In this document: positions 1 to 7,917 of the stretch, in pieces
How the letters are laid out: each line of letters opens with the position of its first letter
Numbering within the stretch: position 1 is the first letter of the stretch
The notes under the pieces: generated by a model
Seen by the model: only the letters and a program-made list of their open reading frames with translations
What the model was told of the DNA's origin: nothing
Database searches by the model: none
Translations under genes and position numbers: made by a program
NCBI GenBank assembly: GCA_042094875.1
Contig: JBELCI010000011.1
Location: 310,001 to 374,000 of the forward strand
Direction: 5' to 3'
DNA length: 64,000 nt
From: BACL14 sp042094875
GTDB lineage: Bacteria > Pseudomonadota > Gammaproteobacteria > Burkholderiales > Methylophilaceae

Positions 1-819
1 GATTCACTTAACGCATTCGGTAAAGATTTAGATTTGGATACATTTAAAGTTGTTGATCAATTATCAGGGAGAATGATGGGAGTAAGTTCTGATTTAACAA
101 CACAAACTTCTCGTATTGATTCTCAATTAAATAAAGAAAATAAAAAAAATAAATTATGTTATGCGGGGCCTGTCCTTAGAACAAATTCTTCAATAACTCA
201 ATCAAGAGAGCTGTATCAAGTCGGAGTAGAATATTTTGGTGAATCAGATATTTCGGCAGATATTGAAGTACAAAAAATTTTAATAAACTCTTTAAAGTTA
301 ATTGAAATTGACGATATTACTTTGGATATAAATCATTTAGATATTTATAATCAGCTAATTCTAAATTTTAATTTATCAGCTCAAGACAAAATCGATGTTG
401 CGGATGCTTTAATGATTAAAGATAAAGTACAGCTTATAAAAATTCTTAACAAGTACAATAAAAACAATGCTAGAGATAAAATAATTGATTTAGTAGATTT
501 TTATGGAGATAAAGCTATCCTTGATGAAATACTCAAATTAATTCCTAACAATAAAGAAGTCAAATTTATAATTGATAAATTAAAATCTCTTTATGATGTA
601 TTAATAAAAGAAGGTATAAAAATAAGTTTTGATTTTTCTGACATTCGAGGTTATCAATATCATTCGGGCCTTATTTTTTCTGCTTACTCCTCTAATTATT
701 CAACAGCTATTGCTCAAGGTGGCAGATATGACTATATAAATAGTAATTATAAAAACAACCGCCCAGCAACTGGCTTTTCAATGGATTTAAGATTTATTAT
801 TAACCAAATGAAAGTTTAA
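1..819 (+). CDS. hisZ: ATP phosphoribosyltransferase regulatory subunit HisZ (5' part outside window)
   Basis: HisZ is the catalytically inactive histidyl-tRNA-synthetase-like subunit that, with the short form of HisG, makes the first enzyme of histidine synthesis. The frame is open from base 1 without an initiator; a TTG at 34 is internal, so the N-terminal part of the gene lies upstream of the window. The C-terminal end carries a class II synthetase motif-3-like stretch, GGRYDY near 720-737 followed by ATGFSMDLR, as in HisS/HisZ proteins. There is no C-terminal anticodon-binding domain, since the protein ends directly after that motif, which separates HisZ from HisS. purA starts 13 bp downstream, and hisZ-purA adjacency is common in Betaproteobacteria. 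The identity is good, although the N-terminal motifs cannot be seen. Confidence 0.85.
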   Translation, partial: DSLNAFGKDLDLDTFKVVDQLSGRMMGVSSDLTTQTSRIDSQLNKENKKNKLCYAGPVLRTNSSITQSRELYQVGVEYFGESDISADIEVQKILINSLKLIEIDDITLDINHLDIYNQLILNFNLSAQDKIDVADALMIKDKVQLIKILNKYNKNNARDKIIDLVDFYGDKAILDEILKLIPNNKEVKFIIDKLKSLYDVLIKEGIKISFDFSDIRGYQYHSGLIFSAYSSNYSTAIAQGGRYDYINSNYKNNRPATGFSMDLRFIINQMKV

Positions 820-832
820 ATAATTTATAGAT

Positions 833-2152
833 ATGACAAAAAATGTAGTAGTTATTGGGACTCAATGGGGTGACGAAGGAAAAGGAAAAATAGTTGATTG
901 GTTAACTGATCATGCTAATGCTGTTGTAAGATTTCAAGGAGGCCATAACGCTGGTCATACATTAGTTATAGGGCAAGGTAAATCACAAAAAGAATATAAG
1001 TTAAATCTTGTACCCTCAGGTATTATCAGGCCTGAGATACAATGTTTTATTGGAAATGGAGTCGTTCTTGATGTTAATCATTTAGAAAGTGAAGTTTCCA
1101 ACTTGGAAAAAGACGGCGTTGAAGTTAAAAATCGTCTTTTTGTAAGTTATGGCTGCCCACTAATATTAAATTATCATATTTTACTAGATCAAGCTCGGGA
1201 AGCTATTAGGGATCAAAGTAAAAAAATTGGAACAACTGGAAAAGGTATTGGCCCGGCATATGAAGACAAGGTGGGAAGAAGATCTTTAAAGGTTTATGAC
1301 CTCCTTGAACCAGATAAAATAAATGATAAATTAAAAGATATTTTAGATTTACATAATTTTGTCCTTAAAGAATATCTTAATAAAACACCAATAGATTTTC
1401 AGAAACAATTAGATGAGATATATATTCAAGCAGAATTTATCAGACCTTTAATTTGTGATGTCTCAAATGAGCTTTACAGAATTAATTCTTTGGGTAAAAA
1501 AATTCTATTTGAGGGTGCTCAAGGCGCTTTATTGGATGTTGACCATGGAACATATCCTTTTGTAACCTCTTCAAATTGCGTTGCAGGCCAAGCCGCCTCT
1601 GGATCAGGGGTAGGGCCTCAAATGCTCGAATATATTCTTGGCATCACCAAAGCTTATACTACGAGAGTTGGTGGAGGACCATTTCCTAGCGAATTAGATA
1701 TTGATGACATTAAATCACCTGGTAACCATATGTCTGTGAAAGGAAAAGAGTTTGGAACTGTTACTCAAAGGAAAAGAAGGTGCGGTTGGTTTGATGCCGC
1801 TGCACTCAAAAGATCAGCTATGGTTAATGGGTTAAGTGGTTTGTGTATAACTAAATTGGATGTATTAGATGGAATTGAAAATTTAAAAATATGTGTTGGC
1901 TATAATTTGGAAGGAATAGAGCAAAATCTTCTTCCTTTGGGTTCAGAGCAGGTAAGCTCTTGCGAGCCAATCTTTATTGATATGCCAGGATGGAAAGAAA
2001 GCACTTATGGAATAAAGGATTGGAAAAAACTCCCAACTAATGCGCAAAATTATTTATTAAAACTTGAAGAATTATGTGGTGTACCAATACATATTGTGTC
2101 TACAGGGCCTGAACGTGATGAAACAATATTAATTAAACACCCGTTTGATTAA
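833..2152 (+). CDS. purA: Adenylosuccinate synthetase
   Basis: PurA condenses IMP and aspartate using GTP to form adenylosuccinate, the first committed step to AMP, in the cytoplasm. The protein is 439 residues, close to the usual 430. The N-terminal P-loop GDEGKGK is at residues 13-19 with catalytic Asp14. His42 lies in the GHNAGHT stretch, and TTGKGIGPAYEDK and RVGGGPFPSEL are the IMP/aspartate-binding segments. The ATG start is chosen because WGDEGKGK falls at the family position; no Shine-Dalgarno is evident. It follows hisZ by 13 bp and precedes mtaD by 36 bp, so these genes are probably co-transcribed. Nothing is unusual. Confidence 0.97.
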   Translation: MTKNVVVIGTQWGDEGKGKIVDWLTDHANAVVRFQGGHNAGHTLVIGQGKSQKEYKLNLVPSGIIRPEIQCFIGNGVVLDVNHLESEVSNLEKDGVEVKNRLFVSYGCPLILNYHILLDQAREAIRDQSKKIGTTGKGIGPAYEDKVGRRSLKVYDLLEPDKINDKLKDILDLHNFVLKEYLNKTPIDFQKQLDEIYIQAEFIRPLICDVSNELYRINSLGKKILFEGAQGALLDVDHGTYPFVTSSNCVAGQAASGSGVGPQMLEYILGITKAYTTRVGGGPFPSELDIDDIKSPGNHMSVKGKEFGTVTQRKRRCGWFDAAALKRSAMVNGLSGLCITKLDVLDGIENLKICVGYNLEGIEQNLLPLGSEQVSSCEPIFIDMPGWKESTYGIKDWKKLPTNAQNYLLKLEELCGVPIHIVSTGPERDETILIKHPFD

Positions 2153-2188
2153 AATAAAGTATCGCAAGAAAAAAAGGATATTTAAAGT

Positions 2189-3520
2189 TTGTCAGTCAAT
2201 AATAAAAAAAATGTTTCAACTATTATTTCTGCTTCTTGGATTTTTACATCGAATTCTAAAAATGAATTACTATCTGATTATTCAATTGTAATTAAAAATG
2301 ACAAAATTATTGATTTGATTTCACAGGATGAAGTGTTTGAAAAATATGAAGCAAATGAAGTATATCAATTAACTGATCATATTATCACGCCTGGATTAAT
2401 TAATGCTCACTCTCATGTTGCAATGAGCTTATTTAAAGGGTTTGCCGATGACCTGCCTTTACATGATTGGTTAAACAACTATATATGGCCTGCTGAAAAA
2501 AAATTTGTAAACTCACAATTTGTAAAAGAAGGTTCAATTCTAGCTTTAACAGAAATGATAAAGTCCGGGATTACAACTTTTAATGACATGTATTTTTTTC
2601 CTAACGCTACCGCTGAGGCATCCAAAGAACTTGGTGTTAGAAGCAATATTGGTTTAGTAGTTTTAGATTTTCCAACGAATTATGCTTCAGATCCTGAAGA
2701 TTATTTGGTAAAAGGTTTTGATTTTAGAGATAAATGGAGGAATGAAGATTTAATTTCTACTTCTATAGCACCACATGCTCCTTATTCAGTGTCAGATAAA
2801 GCTTTTAATCTAATTAATACCTATTCAGAGGAGTTAGATTTAAACGTTCATATACATCTTCACGAGACACTGTGGGAAATAGAAGATAGCATTGAAAAGT
2901 ATGGAATAACACCCATTCAAAGACTAAATAATTTAGGCATCATTGGCCCTTCATTAATTGCTGCTCATTGTGTTCATTTAAATGAACAAGATTTATCAAT
3001 ATTATCTTCAAATAAAGTTAACATAGTTCATAATCCATCATCAAATTTGAAATTAGGTAGTGGTATTGCTGATGTAGCTAAAATGATAGAGCAAAGTTTG
3101 AATATAAGTCTAGGTACGGACAGCTCAGCAAGCAATAATCGCTTGGATATAATGGAGGAGATGCGTTTAGCGGCTTTATTAATAAAAGGTAAAACAAAAA
3201 CACCCGAACTATTATCAGCTTTTCAGGCAATAAATATGGCGACAATCAATGGCGCAAAAGCATTAGGACTAGATTCATTGATAGGATCAATCGAAAAAAA
3301 TAAGAAAGCAGATTTAATAGCAATTGATTTAAATTCTACTCTTGCGCAACCTTCATACAATCCTTTATCAACATTAGTATATAGCTCTAGCAGGAGTGAT
3401 ATAAATTACGTTTGGATTAATGGGAATATAAAACTAAAGGCTAAAGAATTAGTTGACTTAGATGAAGAAAAAATTACTCAGATTTCAAAATCATGGCAAA
3501 AAAAAATAAAGCAAATATAG
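2189..3520 (+). CDS. mtaD: TRZ/ATZ family amidohydrolase, probable 5'-methylthioadenosine/S-adenosylhomocysteine deaminase
   Basis: A metal-dependent amidohydrolase of the cytosine deaminase/TRZ-ATZ group, about 443 residues, the family norm. Visible metal ligands are the HxH pair His74/His76 in PGLINAHSHV, the HIHLHET segment, AHCVHL, and the Asp in LGTDSSASNN. In Betaproteobacteria this gene is typically followed by ubiG and gph, as here. It is usually assigned to deamination of methylthioadenosine or S-adenosylhomocysteine, which would salvage methyltransferase by-products and would suit a neighbour that is a SAM methyltransferase. The start is TTG at 2189, with AAGGA at 2174-2178 ten bases upstream. 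The last 28 bp overlap ubiG. The family is certain, but the exact substrate is inference. Confidence 0.85.
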   Translation: MSVNNKKNVSTIISASWIFTSNSKNELLSDYSIVIKNDKIIDLISQDEVFEKYEANEVYQLTDHIITPGLINAHSHVAMSLFKGFADDLPLHDWLNNYIWPAEKKFVNSQFVKEGSILALTEMIKSGITTFNDMYFFPNATAEASKELGVRSNIGLVVLDFPTNYASDPEDYLVKGFDFRDKWRNEDLISTSIAPHAPYSVSDKAFNLINTYSEELDLNVHIHLHETLWEIEDSIEKYGITPIQRLNNLGIIGPSLIAAHCVHLNEQDLSILSSNKVNIVHNPSSNLKLGSGIADVAKMIEQSLNISLGTDSSASNNRLDIMEEMRLAALLIKGKTKTPELLSAFQAINMATINGAKALGLDSLIGSIEKNKKADLIAIDLNSTLAQPSYNPLSTLVYSSSRSDINYVWINGNIKLKAKELVDLDEEKITQISKSWQKKIKQI

Positions 3521-4203
3521 ATCTTAAAGAAGTAGAGAAATTTAATTTATTAGCTCATAAGTGGTGGGATGAAACTAGTGAGTTTAAACCCTTGCATCAA
3601 ATTAACCCTCTAAGGTTAGATTTTATTGCGAATAAAATTAATTTATCAGGCAAAAAAGTGCTAGATATCGGATGTGGAGGAGGAATTTTATCTGAGTCTT
3701 TAGCTAAGGCGGGAGCTAAAGTTACAGCTATAGATCAAGGTGAAAATGTTATCAAAATAGCTAAACTACATATGCTAGAATCTAATTTAGATATTAATTA
3801 TAAACAATTGAATATAGAGGATTATTTTAGTATAAATAAAGAAAAATTTGATGTTATAACTTGTTTAGAAATGCTTGAGCATGTTCCTGATCCATCATCA
3901 ATTATTAATAAATGCGCAGCTCTATTAAAGCCTGAAGGGACTATTTTCTTCTCAACAATCAATAGAAATCCCAAATCTTTTTTGTTTGCAATCGTTGGGG
4001 CTGAATATATTTTAAAATTATTACCAAAAGGTACACATGAATATAGTAAATTCATAACTCCATCTGAATTAAGAGATTGGTGTTTAAAATATAAGTTAGA
4101 TTTTAAAAGTATTGTGGGTATGACATATAACCCTTTTTTTGAAACTTATAAACTTGGTGAGGATACTTCTGTTAATTATATTGTTGAAGCTAAGTTTTTG
4201 TAA
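3493..4203 (+). CDS. ubiG: Ubiquinone biosynthesis O-methyltransferase
   Basis: UbiG performs both O-methylations in ubiquinone synthesis, using SAM, at the membrane face of the cytoplasm. The protein has 236 residues. The N-terminal WWDETSEFKPLHQINPLR stretch is typical of UbiG, followed by SAM motif I DIGCGGG at 58-64 with an acidic residue at 81 (AID). CLEMLEHVPDP and FFSTINRNPKSF are further family motifs. The start lies inside the end of mtaD (28 bp overlap) and its stop shares one base with the gph ATG, so mtaD-ubiG-gph is translationally tight. Confidence 0.95.
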   Translation: MAKKNKANIDLKEVEKFNLLAHKWWDETSEFKPLHQINPLRLDFIANKINLSGKKVLDIGCGGGILSESLAKAGAKVTAIDQGENVIKIAKLHMLESNLDINYKQLNIEDYFSINKEKFDVITCLEMLEHVPDPSSIINKCAALLKPEGTIFFSTINRNPKSFLFAIVGAEYILKLLPKGTHEYSKFITPSELRDWCLKYKLDFKSIVGMTYNPFFETYKLGEDTSVNYIVEAKFL

Positions 4204-4874
4204 TGATTAAATCAATTTTATTTGATCTAGATGGTACTTTTTGTGATACTGCAAATGATCTTATTGAAACAGCTAATCAGGTATATAAAAAAAATTCTAA
4301 ACCTACTATTTCATACGAAGTTGGCCGTGAAATAGCTTCTGATGGTATCAATGCATTTCTTAATTTGAGATTTGATAAAAATAAGCATGATTTCCTTTCA
4401 TTATCTAAAGAATTTTTAACTATTTACAATGATAATTTTTTGAACAACGCAACCTTATTTAATGGAATTACTTCTCTTTTAAATAATCTCGATAAAAAGG
4501 ATATTAGCTGGGGAGTTGTCACTAATAAAGCAAGATATTTTTCTGAAAAAATTTTGATTCATAATAATTTGATGGACAAGTGCTCTGTTCTTATGTGTGG
4601 AGATGATATAGGATTTAAACCAAAACCATCACCTGATTTATTAATTGAGGCTTGTAGGGTTCTTGAAATAAATGTTGAAGATGCAATTTATATTGGGGAT
4701 GGACATAGGGATATTTTGGCGGCCAAATCATCAAAAATTAAATCTGTTTTAGCATGTTATGGATATTTAAAAAAAACTGATTCAATTAAAGATTGGGAAC
4801 CTGATTATATAATTAATAATCCCATAGAAATTCTTGAATTAGATTTTTTTTCTTTCGACAATAGCTTGTGCTAA
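4203..4874 (+). CDS. gph: Phosphoglycolate phosphatase-like HAD hydrolase
   Basis: A HAD-superfamily phosphatase of 223 residues. The nucleophile motif FDLDGTFCDT (Asp8, Asp10) lies at the N-terminus, VVTNKA is motif II, KPKPSPD holds the motif III Lys, and GDGHRDILAA is motif IV. Position after ubiG is the classical place for gph in proteobacteria, where the enzyme removes 2-phosphoglycolate, for example from repair of oxidised DNA ends. ATG overlaps the ubiG stop by one base. The last 36 bp overlap the convergent recR gene, so the two 3' ends share sequence. A second Gph-like HAD protein is at 49779, so the division of substrates between the two is unknown. Confidence 0.85.
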   Translation: MIKSILFDLDGTFCDTANDLIETANQVYKKNSKPTISYEVGREIASDGINAFLNLRFDKNKHDFLSLSKEFLTIYNDNFLNNATLFNGITSLLNNLDKKDISWGVVTNKARYFSEKILIHNNLMDKCSVLMCGDDIGFKPKPSPDLLIEACRVLEINVEDAIYIGDGHRDILAAKSSKIKSVLACYGYLKKTDSIKDWEPDYIINNPIEILELDFFSFDNSLC

Positions 4875-5435
4875 AGTCCCACTATCAACATATTCTATTT
4901 CTCCGCCTATAGGTAAACCCCGAGCTATCCTTGTAGTTTTAATATCTATATCTTTAAATAACTCTTTTATATATTGTGCTGTAGCATTCCCTTCAACAGT
5001 AAAATTAGTTGCAAGGATTATTTCATTAATATTTGAATCTTTTATTCTTTTAACAAGCTTACTTAGATGAATGTCATTTGGACCTATTCCATCAAGAGGT
5101 GATAAACGACCCATAAGGATAAAATAAAGACCATTGTATGAATGAGTTTCTTCAAGCATCAAAAAATCAGTTGGCATCTCTACGACACAAATAGTATTTT
5201 TATCCCTTTTCGAAGATGAGCATATTGAGCATTCAGGCTCCTCAGAAAAATTATTACATAATTCGCAATGCATAAGTTGTTCTAGAGCATTTGAAATATT
5301 TTCGGAGAGTGTTTTTGCACCCTTTCTGTTTCTTTGAAGAAGAAAATAGGTAAGTCTCAAGGCAGATTTTGGTCCTACACCCGGTAAAATTTTAAGTGCC
5401 TCAACAAGTTGTTCAAGTACTTCAATTTTTTTCAT
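4839..5435 (-). CDS. recR: Recombination mediator protein RecR
   Basis: RecR acts with RecF/RecO to load RecA on SSB-coated single-stranded DNA gaps. At 198 residues it is standard length. A helix-hairpin-helix LPGVGPKSA is at 17-25 and a four-cysteine zinc finger uses Cys57, Cys60, Cys69 and Cys72. A Toprim domain follows (VVEMPTDFLMLEE ... ILATNFTVEGNATAQYI), then the C-terminal TRIARGLPIGGEIEYVD signature. It is the last gene of the dnaX-ybaB-recR operon, with one base between ybaB and recR. It converges on gph with a 36 bp overlap. Confidence 0.97.
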   Translation of the reverse strand: MKKIEVLEQLVEALKILPGVGPKSALRLTYFLLQRNRKGAKTLSENISNALEQLMHCELCNNFSEEPECSICSSSKRDKNTICVVEMPTDFLMLEETHSYNGLYFILMGRLSPLDGIGPNDIHLSKLVKRIKDSNINEIILATNFTVEGNATAQYIKELFKDIDIKTTRIARGLPIGGEIEYVDSGTLAQAIVERKKI

Positions 5436-5436
5436 A

Positions 5437-5745
5437 CTAGAAGGGCAGATTCATTCCAGGAGGAACAAGCCCACTCATTTTTTCACTACTTGTATTTTCA
5501 ACTTTTTGTAATGTATCTTTAAGAGCAACTATAATGAGATCTTCTAACATTTCTTTATCATTTAATAAGCTAGGATCAATATCAATTTTTTTTATGTCAT
5601 TCTTACAAGACATTGTGATCTTCACAAGCCCATTTCCTGATGAACCTTCTACATCTATAGTTGCCAATTCGTCTTGAGCTTTTTTTAAATTAGCCTGCAT
5701 CATTTGTGCTTGTTTCATTAAATTACCCATGCCACCTTTAGCCAT
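5437..5745 (-). CDS. ybaB: YbaB/EbfC family nucleoid-associated protein
   Basis: A small (102 residue) DNA-binding protein that forms dimers and coats DNA; its precise role is still debated. The N-terminus MAKGGMGNLMKQAQMMQANLKKAQDEL-like helix (Met/Gln rich) and the ending SGLVPPGMNLPF are typical of the family. It is sandwiched between dnaX (one base upstream) and recR (one base downstream), the conserved arrangement in proteobacteria, implying co-transcription and probably translational coupling. Nothing unusual is seen. Confidence 0.95.
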   Translation of the reverse strand: MAKGGMGNLMKQAQMMQANLKKAQDELATIDVEGSSGNGLVKITMSCKNDIKKIDIDPSLLNDKEMLEDLIIVALKDTLQKVENTSSEKMSGLVPPGMNLPF

Positions 5746-5746
5746 A

Positions 5747-7321
5747 TTAATTATCCTTTTTTTTAATTGGTTCGATACTTGAAGTTATAACTTCAGCTCC
5801 AAAGTCATGAATTAGTTTTTTTACAAACCTATCTTCCATAATAGCAGATTCAGTTTTTTCCATTAATTTAGTATTTTCTAATTTTTTTTGCGCTGACGGA
5901 GTTTTTAAATTATTTCCTATTGTTATGTTGATTTTAATTTTTTTATTGAAATAATTAATAAGTTCTTCTTCTAATTTTTTAATGTACCCATTCTCAGCTA
6001 GGTGTTGAAAATCTTGGTTTAAAGTTAAATTAAAAATATCATTTTCGTAGCTTTTAAGAGAACATTCCTGAGCAAGTGATTTGGCAAGACCAATCTTTAA
6101 ATTGCTAACTAATTTAATCCAATCACCATCAAATTGTTTTTTTTTGTCTTTAACAAATGATTTGCTTTCGTTTTTATTGTTTAATTGGTCTGTTTGGAGC
6201 TCAATTTTTTTTTTGGGTTTTAGTTCATCATTAGTTTGTGTTGATGGATAAAAGGCTAACATTCTTAAAAGGGTCATATTAAAACCTGTTATATGATCAG
6301 GAGCTAAGTGTAAATCTTTTCTTCCATTAATAGCTATTTGATAAATTAATTGAAGGGCTTCAGGACTAAATAATGATGACAAGTTTTTTATTTCTTCATT
6401 TTTTTCTAACTGATCACTGCTATTTGAAATAATTTGGTATGTTGAAACTCTATGTATTAATCTGGCAAACTCTTCTAAAGCTAATTCAAAAGAAATATTT
6501 TTCTCATCCATTTCCTTCGAAAGCTTCATTACCTCTTCCGCATTATTTTCTGCTAAAGCATTTAGTATTAATGTAATAAAAGTATCATCAATTGTTCCAA
6601 GCATTGATACAATTTTTTTTGTTGAAATTTTGTCATCTGAATATGCAATTGCTTGATCAAGAATTGAAAGGGCATCTCTCATGCTTCCATGAGCAGCCTT
6701 AGCTATGATTTTTATTGATTCATCATCGTAATTTATCTTTTCTTCTGCAAGTATATTGTTAAGATGTTTTGAGATACTGTCTGAAGTCATTTGTTTTAAG
6801 TTGAATTGTAAGCAACGAGAAATTACCGTCACAGGTACTTTTTTTGGATCAGTTGTTGCTAATATAAATTTTACATGGCTAGGCGGTTCTTCTAACGTCT
6901 TTAGCATCGCATTAAATGCGCTTTTAGATAACATATGAACTTCATCAATAATATAAACCTTAAAACGTCCTGATGTTGGAGCATATTGAGCGTTTTCTAA
7001 TAATTCTCGCATATTATCAACTTGAGTATTAGATGCAGCATCCACTTCAACAAGGTCTATAAATCGACCTTTATCAATATCTACACAGGTTGAGCATTTT
7101 TGACATGGTTTTGAAGAAATACTTACCTCACAATTTAAAGATTTTGCAAGGATTCTAGCTAGTGTAGTTTTTCCAACCCCTCTAGTCCCATTAAAAAGGT
7201 ATGCATGATGAAGGCGATTTTTATCCAAAGCATTACTTAATGCTTGAACAGCACTATCTTGTCCAATTAATTCTGAAAATGATTTAGGTCGCCACTTTCT
7301 GGCTAATACTTCATATGACAT
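5747..7321 (-). CDS. dnaX: DNA polymerase III subunits tau (and possibly gamma)
   Basis: DnaX is the clamp-loader ATPase; full-length tau also tethers the polymerase cores and DnaB. The protein is 524 residues, shorter than the E. coli 643. Walker A GTRGVGKTT is at about 45-53, a zinc module uses Cys64, Cys73, Cys76 and Cys79, Walker B DEVHML is at 126-131, and the sensor-1 region LATTDPKK follows. Domain III ends near residue 360. A lysine-rich linker follows, then a tau-specific C-terminal part of about 130 residues. The linker gene sequence holds two long A tracts, A10 at 6205-6214 and A9 at 6137-6145, in the coding strand; slippage to -1 at either hits a stop within a few codons and would give gamma-like products of about 373 or 397 residues. 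The gene starts about 30 bp after the 4.5S RNA gene. Confidence 0.97.
   Translation of the reverse strand: MSYEVLARKWRPKSFSELIGQDSAVQALSNALDKNRLHHAYLFNGTRGVGKTTLARILAKSLNCEVSISSKPCQKCSTCVDIDKGRFIDLVEVDAASNTQVDNMRELLENAQYAPTSGRFKVYIIDEVHMLSKSAFNAMLKTLEEPPSHVKFILATTDPKKVPVTVISRCLQFNLKQMTSDSISKHLNNILAEEKINYDDESIKIIAKAAHGSMRDALSILDQAIAYSDDKISTKKIVSMLGTIDDTFITLILNALAENNAEEVMKLSKEMDEKNISFELALEEFARLIHRVSTYQIISNSSDQLEKNEEIKNLSSLFSPEALQLIYQIAINGRKDLHLAPDHITGFNMTLLRMLAFYPSTQTNDELKPKKKIELQTDQLNNKNESKSFVKDKKKQFDGDWIKLVSNLKIGLAKSLAQECSLKSYENDIFNLTLNQDFQHLAENGYIKKLEEELINYFNKKIKINITIGNNLKTPSAQKKLENTKLMEKTESAIMEDRFVKKLIHDFGAEVITSSIEPIKKKDN
6205..6214 (-). promoter_or_regulatory. Candidate slippery site in dnaX (A10 tract with immediate -1 stop)
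   Basis: In the dnaX coding strand the codons for Lys370-Lys371-Lys372 and the first base of Ile373 form ten consecutive adenines. Rereading one base, or adding one A during transcription, gives Lys-Lys-Lys-Asn and then TGA (6201-6203). The product would be about 373 residues, ending just after clamp-loader domain III, which is where a gamma subunit should end. Thermus thermophilus dnaX is the established precedent for slippage on a run of nine adenines. That this site is used is inference. Confidence 0.5.
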
Positions 7322-7350
7322 AGATTAACTTTATTTGTTAATTTAATAAA

Positions 7351-7447
7351 TGGCGAGCCTGACCCTCGGCACTTGTATCAATAGTTGTGGCTGCTTGCTT
7401 CCGCATCTGACCAGGTTGGCTAAATAACAATGCGAGGAGACCCGCCA
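7351..7447 (-). ncRNA. ffs: 4.5S RNA (signal recognition particle RNA)
   Basis: The minus strand reads as a bacterial 4.5S SRP RNA of about 97 nt. The conserved Ffh-binding tip is at 7389-7412: GGTCAG, then a GGAA tetraloop closed by TGC/GCA, then AGCAGCC. The E. coli closing stem TCC/GGA is replaced here by a compensated TGC/GCA, which supports a real hairpin. The two ends pair (TGGCGGGTC with GGCTCGCCA), closing a long rod. The RNA guides Ffh to ribosomes for membrane protein targeting. A TAAAAT hexamer lies just upstream on the minus strand (about 7453-7458) as a possible -10. The gene sits directly ahead of dnaX. Exact ends are estimates. Confidence 0.93.
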
Positions 7448-7486
7448 ACTTTATTTTACCTTATTATTTAGATAGTTTAATTAAAT

Positions 7487-7864
7487 TTAACCACATCTTT
7501 TTACGGGATATTTTTCAAGGTATTTTAATTCTTCGTCCGAGTAAAGTCTCGATCGAATTATAAATCTTAACCCGGTTGGTCTTTCAAGTGAAAATTGACC
7601 ACCTGTTCCTTTAATTGCATCAAGAGTGAGGTGTGTATGTTCCCAATATTCAAATTGGCTTGCACTCATATAGAAATGAACGTTGTTAATGATTCCAACT
7701 TCAACATCTGAATTACCAAGATAAAATTCACCTTTTGGAAAACACATTGGCGCGCTACCGTCACAACATCCACCTGATTGATGAAACATAAGTTCACCAT
7801 GAGTTTTCTTAAGCTCATCAATTAATTTATTTGCTGCTTCAGTTGCTGTAATTCGTGTAATCAT
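7487..7864 (-). CDS. DUF779 family protein, aldehyde dehydrogenase partner
   Basis: A 125-residue protein of the DUF779 family, whose genes usually sit beside acetaldehyde-type NAD aldehyde dehydrogenases, as here. It begins with the family-typical ITRITATEAA..LI..L stretch. A cysteine-rich patch HQSGGCCDGSAPMC (Cys33, Cys34, Cys41) could bind a metal or act as a redox site. The biochemical role of the family is not established as far as I know, though an accessory or maturation role for the dehydrogenase is a fair guess from context. The ATG has no Shine-Dalgarno; instead a 10-11 bp hairpin ends six bases upstream of it. The 4.5S RNA gene follows downstream. Confidence 0.85.
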   Translation of the reverse strand: MITRITATEAANKLIDELKKTHGELMFHQSGGCCDGSAPMCFPKGEFYLGNSDVEVGIINNVHFYMSASQFEYWEHTHLTLDAIKGTGGQFSLERPTGLRFIIRSRLYSDEELKYLEKYPVKRCG

Positions 7865-7870
7865 AATTGT

Positions 7871-7894
7871 AAAAGGCAGAATTTTCTGCCTTTT
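7871..7894 (-). terminator. Strong hairpin between aldehyde dehydrogenase and DUF779 genes
   Basis: AAAAGGCAGAA at 7871-7881 and its exact complement at 7884-7894 form a hairpin of 10-11 bp with T-rich flanks. On the minus strand it lies 23 bp after the dehydrogenase stop and only six bases before the DUF779 ATG. It looks like an intrinsic terminator or attenuator for the dehydrogenase mRNA, and may also limit DUF779 translation. Confidence 0.7.
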
Positions 7895-7917
7895 ATTTTA
7901 AGCTATTTGGAATTATT

